A stretch of 64,000 bases of DNA from Gemmatimonadota bacterium (GTDB lineage Bacteria; Gemmatimonadota; Gemmatimonadetes; Gemmatimonadales; GWC2-71-9). How positions within the stretch are numbered: position 1 is the first letter of the stretch; each line of letters opens with the position of its first letter. Both the position numbers and the translations under genes were made by a program. The notes under the pieces are model-generated. The model saw only the letters and a program-made list of their open reading frames with translations. It had not been told where the DNA came from and made no database searches. The DNA lies in NCBI GenBank assembly GCA_016720805.1, contig JADKJZ010000014.1, positions 124,001 to 188,000 on the forward strand, written 5' to 3'. Shown piece after piece: positions 62,207 through 64,000 of this stretch.

Positions 62207-62812
62207 TCAGTTCAGCTGGAGGGAATGGGCCACAACGGCCGAGCGGAGGCGCGGCAACAGGTCGCGCTGGTGGACGGCATCGCGGATCAAGGTCAGTTCA
62301 TCGGCTCGGCGCGGCTCAAGCCCAGCCACCTGCACCAGCACGAGTTCAAGGTCTTCGAGGAGCGCGCGCATCCGCGGGTCGGTGGCGACCGGGGAGTCGA
62401 GCAGCAACCGCGTGCTGCGGAGCAACTCGACGCCCTGCGTCACCAGCTGCGCATTCGCTGCCGCCGGCGCATCCTGCTCCGGCAGCGCCACCAGCAACAT
62501 CGCGGTCTGTCCGAGCAATTCCTCGGTGGCGCGTTGATAGGGATCGGGCGTTGCCGCGGCGACGGTGGCGACGGGGGCGGCCACGGGATTCACCCCGCGA
62601 CGCCCGATGGCGACGCCGAGCACCAGTGCCGCGGCGATCGCGGCGGAGAACATCCCCCAGCCCGGCGTCCCGCGGCGGCGCAGCGGAGCGGCCGGCGCAT
62701 CGAGCTCGGCCCGCACCGCCGTCCAGATCGCGTCGCGCGGGGTCTCACCCGGTGCCCGCCACTGACTCGCGGCATCGCGCAACAGGGTGTCCAGCGGATC
62801 GTGCTGGTTCAT
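62207..62812 (-). CDS. Putative anti-sigma factor
   Basis: 201 residues with a cytoplasmic N-terminal part of about 50 residues, one membrane helix (FSAAIAAALVLGVAIG) and an outer part of helices. No zinc-type HxxxCxxC motif is seen. Called from position: it overlaps the ECF sigma gene (ATGA) and has the usual single-helix layout. Confidence 0.7.
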   Translation of the reverse strand: MNQHDPLDTLLRDAASQWRAPGETPRDAIWTAVRAELDAPAAPLRRRGTPGWGMFSAAIAAALVLGVAIGRRGVNPVAAPVATVAAATPDPYQRATEELLGQTAMLLVALPEQDAPAAANAQLVTQGVELLRSTRLLLDSPVATDPRMRALLEDLELVLVQVAGLEPRRADELTLIRDAVHQRDLLPRLRSAVVAHSLQLN

Positions 62813-63390
62813 CGTCGGTCCTCCAAGTGCGGGGCCAACATCGCCCGCAGTCGTGCCCGGGCTTCAGAGACCCTGGCCTTGCTGGTGCCTTCCGCAATCC
62901 CCAGCGCCGAGCCGATCTCGGCGTGGGTGTAGCCTTCCATCGTGTACATGATCAGTGCGATCCGCAGGTTCGGCGGGAGCCCGTCGATGGCGCTCGTCAG
63001 CGCATCGTGCAGGTCCGGACTGATGCCCCCATCGGACGCCGGGAGCTGGTGGTAATCCTCGAGGTCGTACTCCCGCTGCCGGAACCGCTTCACTCGGCGC
63101 ATCGCATTCAGGCAGGTCGTGGTGGCGACCTTGTGCAGCCAGGTCGCGAACGATGACTCCCCACGGAACTGCCCGATCACCCGGAAGAGCTGGACGAAGA
63201 CGTCCTGGGTGAGTTCGCTGGCCAGATGCCGGTCACCGGCAATCCGGTACGCGAGACGATAGACCCGGTCCACGTGCGCCTCGTACAGGCGACGCGCCGC
63301 CTCCCGGTCGCCCGAAACCGCCTGGGCCACCAGCCACCGCTCCTCCTCGCCGGTCCCCGGCGCCGGGGCGGCATGCAGTGCGTCAGTCAT
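62809..63390 (-). CDS. ECF RNA polymerase sigma factor
   Basis: 193 residues from the ATG at 63390. Sigma region 2 (AARRLYEAHVDRVYRLAYRI ... DVFVQLFRVIGQFRGESSFA) and region 4 (LPPNLRIALIMYTMEGYTHA ... GIAEGTSKARVSEAR) are clear, joined by a short linker. RpoE-type. It heads the operon sigma, anti-sigma and two HEAT proteins, and probably directs its own promoter. Confidence 0.93.
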   Translation of the reverse strand: MTDALHAAPAPGTGEEERWLVAQAVSGDREAARRLYEAHVDRVYRLAYRIAGDRHLASELTQDVFVQLFRVIGQFRGESSFATWLHKVATTTCLNAMRRVKRFRQREYDLEDYHQLPASDGGISPDLHDALTSAIDGLPPNLRIALIMYTMEGYTHAEIGSALGIAEGTSKARVSEARARLRAMLAPHLEDRR

Positions 63391-63480
63391 CGTCAGGGGG
63401 TTGGACACCGGGTGGCGGGAAAGCGTTGGGGGCAACCGGTGGTGGCCCGGGGCGTCGGCGCGCGATGCTCATATGACGTG

Positions 63481-63514
63481 CGCCCCGCAGCCGAGTGTCA
63501 TCGTCTGCGGGGCG
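63481..63514. terminator. Strong GC hairpin without T-run
   Basis: CGCCCCGCAG pairs with CTGCGGGGCG around a 14-base loop, between the symporter 3' end and the sigma gene. It may end symporter transcripts, but there is no T-tract on either side. Confidence 0.45.
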
Positions 63515-63534
63515 CGCGGCAGGTGGGGGGGAAC

Positions 63535-64000
63535 TCAGCTCTCGGCGGGCTTGAACTCCCCTTCCCAGCGCGCCATCACCACCGACGCGAGGCAGTTGCC
63601 GAGCAGGTTCACCGACGTCCGCATCATGTCCATGATGGCATCGACGCCGAGGATCACGGCGACGCCCTCCAGCGGCAGGCCGAACGACGTCAGCGTGCCC
63701 GAGAGGATCACCAGCGAGGCGCGCGGCACCGCGGCCACGCCCTTCGACGTGAGCATCAGCGTCAGCATCATCAGCAGCTGGGTGCCGAGCGTGAGCTCGA
63801 TGCCGGCGGCCTGCGAGACGAACACCGACGCGACGGCGAGGTAGAGCGTCGAGCCATCGAGGTTGAACGAGTAGCCGGTCGGCAGCACGAAGGCGACGAT
63901 CCGCTTCGGCACGCCCATCTTCTCGAGGTTCTCCATCGCCAGCGGCAGCGCCGCTTCCGACGAGGCGGTCGAGAAGGCGATCAGGTACGGCTGCTTGACG
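63535..64000 (-). CDS. Dicarboxylate/amino acid:cation symporter (5' end outside window)
   Basis: C-terminal 155 residues of a DAACS-family (GltP/DctA) transporter. Seen: the serine-rich hairpin FSTASSEAALP, the cation/substrate motif PTGYSFNLDGSTLYLAVASVF, and RTSVNLLGNCLASVVMARWEGE. Inner-membrane uptake of C4-dicarboxylates or glutamate with protons or sodium. The start is beyond base 64000. Confidence 0.93.
   Translation of the reverse strand, partial: VKQPYLIAFSTASSEAALPLAMENLEKMGVPKRIVAFVLPTGYSFNLDGSTLYLAVASVFVSQAAGIELTLGTQLLMMLTLMLTSKGVAAVPRASLVILSGTLTSFGLPLEGVAVILGVDAIMDMMRTSVNLLGNCLASVVMARWEGEFKPAES

Overview
The window is GC-rich bacterial chromosome (no phage, plasmid, rRNA or tRNA signature seen). 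Best guess for the source is a Gemmatimonadota-type environmental bacterium. The basis is inference: high GC, many exported proteins ending their signal peptides in A-x-A-Q, a large family of 6-bladed beta-propeller lipoproteins, GWxTD and HEAT-repeat exported proteins, PorV-like and beta-barrel outer-membrane proteins, and many GTG starts with 4-base GTGA/ATGA gene overlaps. An outer membrane is clearly implied. No taxon can be fixed from the sequence alone.

Layout. 1-933: 3' part of a beta-lactamase-fold serine hydrolase. 1147-7234: complete minus-strand histidine-degradation operon ftcD-hutU-hutI-hutH, converting histidine to glutamate with one-carbon transfer to folate; hutH carries a frameshift near its end. 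7390-14334: CBS-domain protein, PD40-type lipoprotein plus dienelactone hydrolase, REC-GAF-GGDEF protein, serine/threonine dehydratase and gyrA. 14461-23276: an exported protein of unknown function between two long palindromic repeat elements, then an RND efflux operon (adaptor lipoprotein, permease A, frameshifted permease B). 23427-26867: beta-propeller lipoproteins, one decayed. 26967-38731 (plus strand): AraC regulator/VOC protein/small membrane protein, GWxTD protein, small membrane protein and TonB-like protein sharing a duplicated leader, methyltransferase, two more propeller lipoproteins, ArsR/SRPBCC pair, and a membrane protein-histidine kinase-response regulator operon. 39564-44052: glycine cleavage genes gcvT-gcvH-gcvP, feeding the same one-carbon folate pool as the hut operon. 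44228-51724: Tat-exported DsrE-like protein, beta-helix protein, propeller protein, and an operon of udk, an S9-peptidase-like pseudoenzyme and a degenerate SDR. 51829-56938: PorV-like protein, alpha/beta hydrolase lipoprotein, frameshifted propeller protein, GluQ-type tRNA-Asp modification enzyme. 57089-64000: lytic transglycosylase, ECF sigma/anti-sigma/HEAT operon, dicarboxylate symporter (partial).

The most unusual feature is intergenic. About ten loci carry tandem arrays of 7-base units (GATCATC, CCATCAT, TGGTCAC, CGTTCAC, GAGGGGT), often arranged as arms of long imperfect palindromes. In six cases the stop codon of a gene lies inside the array and in three more the array begins within ten bases of the stop; the remaining arrays lie upstream of udk, gcvT and the arsR-like gene. 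One such element appears to have cut short the C-terminus of the GluQ-RS-like gene. I do not know this as a described system; heptanucleotide repeats are known in other bacteria (for example cyanobacterial STRRs), but the stop-codon association is what stands out here.

Five genes show single-base frameshifts with the rest of the protein intact in another frame, and there is a 37-base G homopolymer. These may be residual assembly errors, so the loss of function of those genes should not be assumed.
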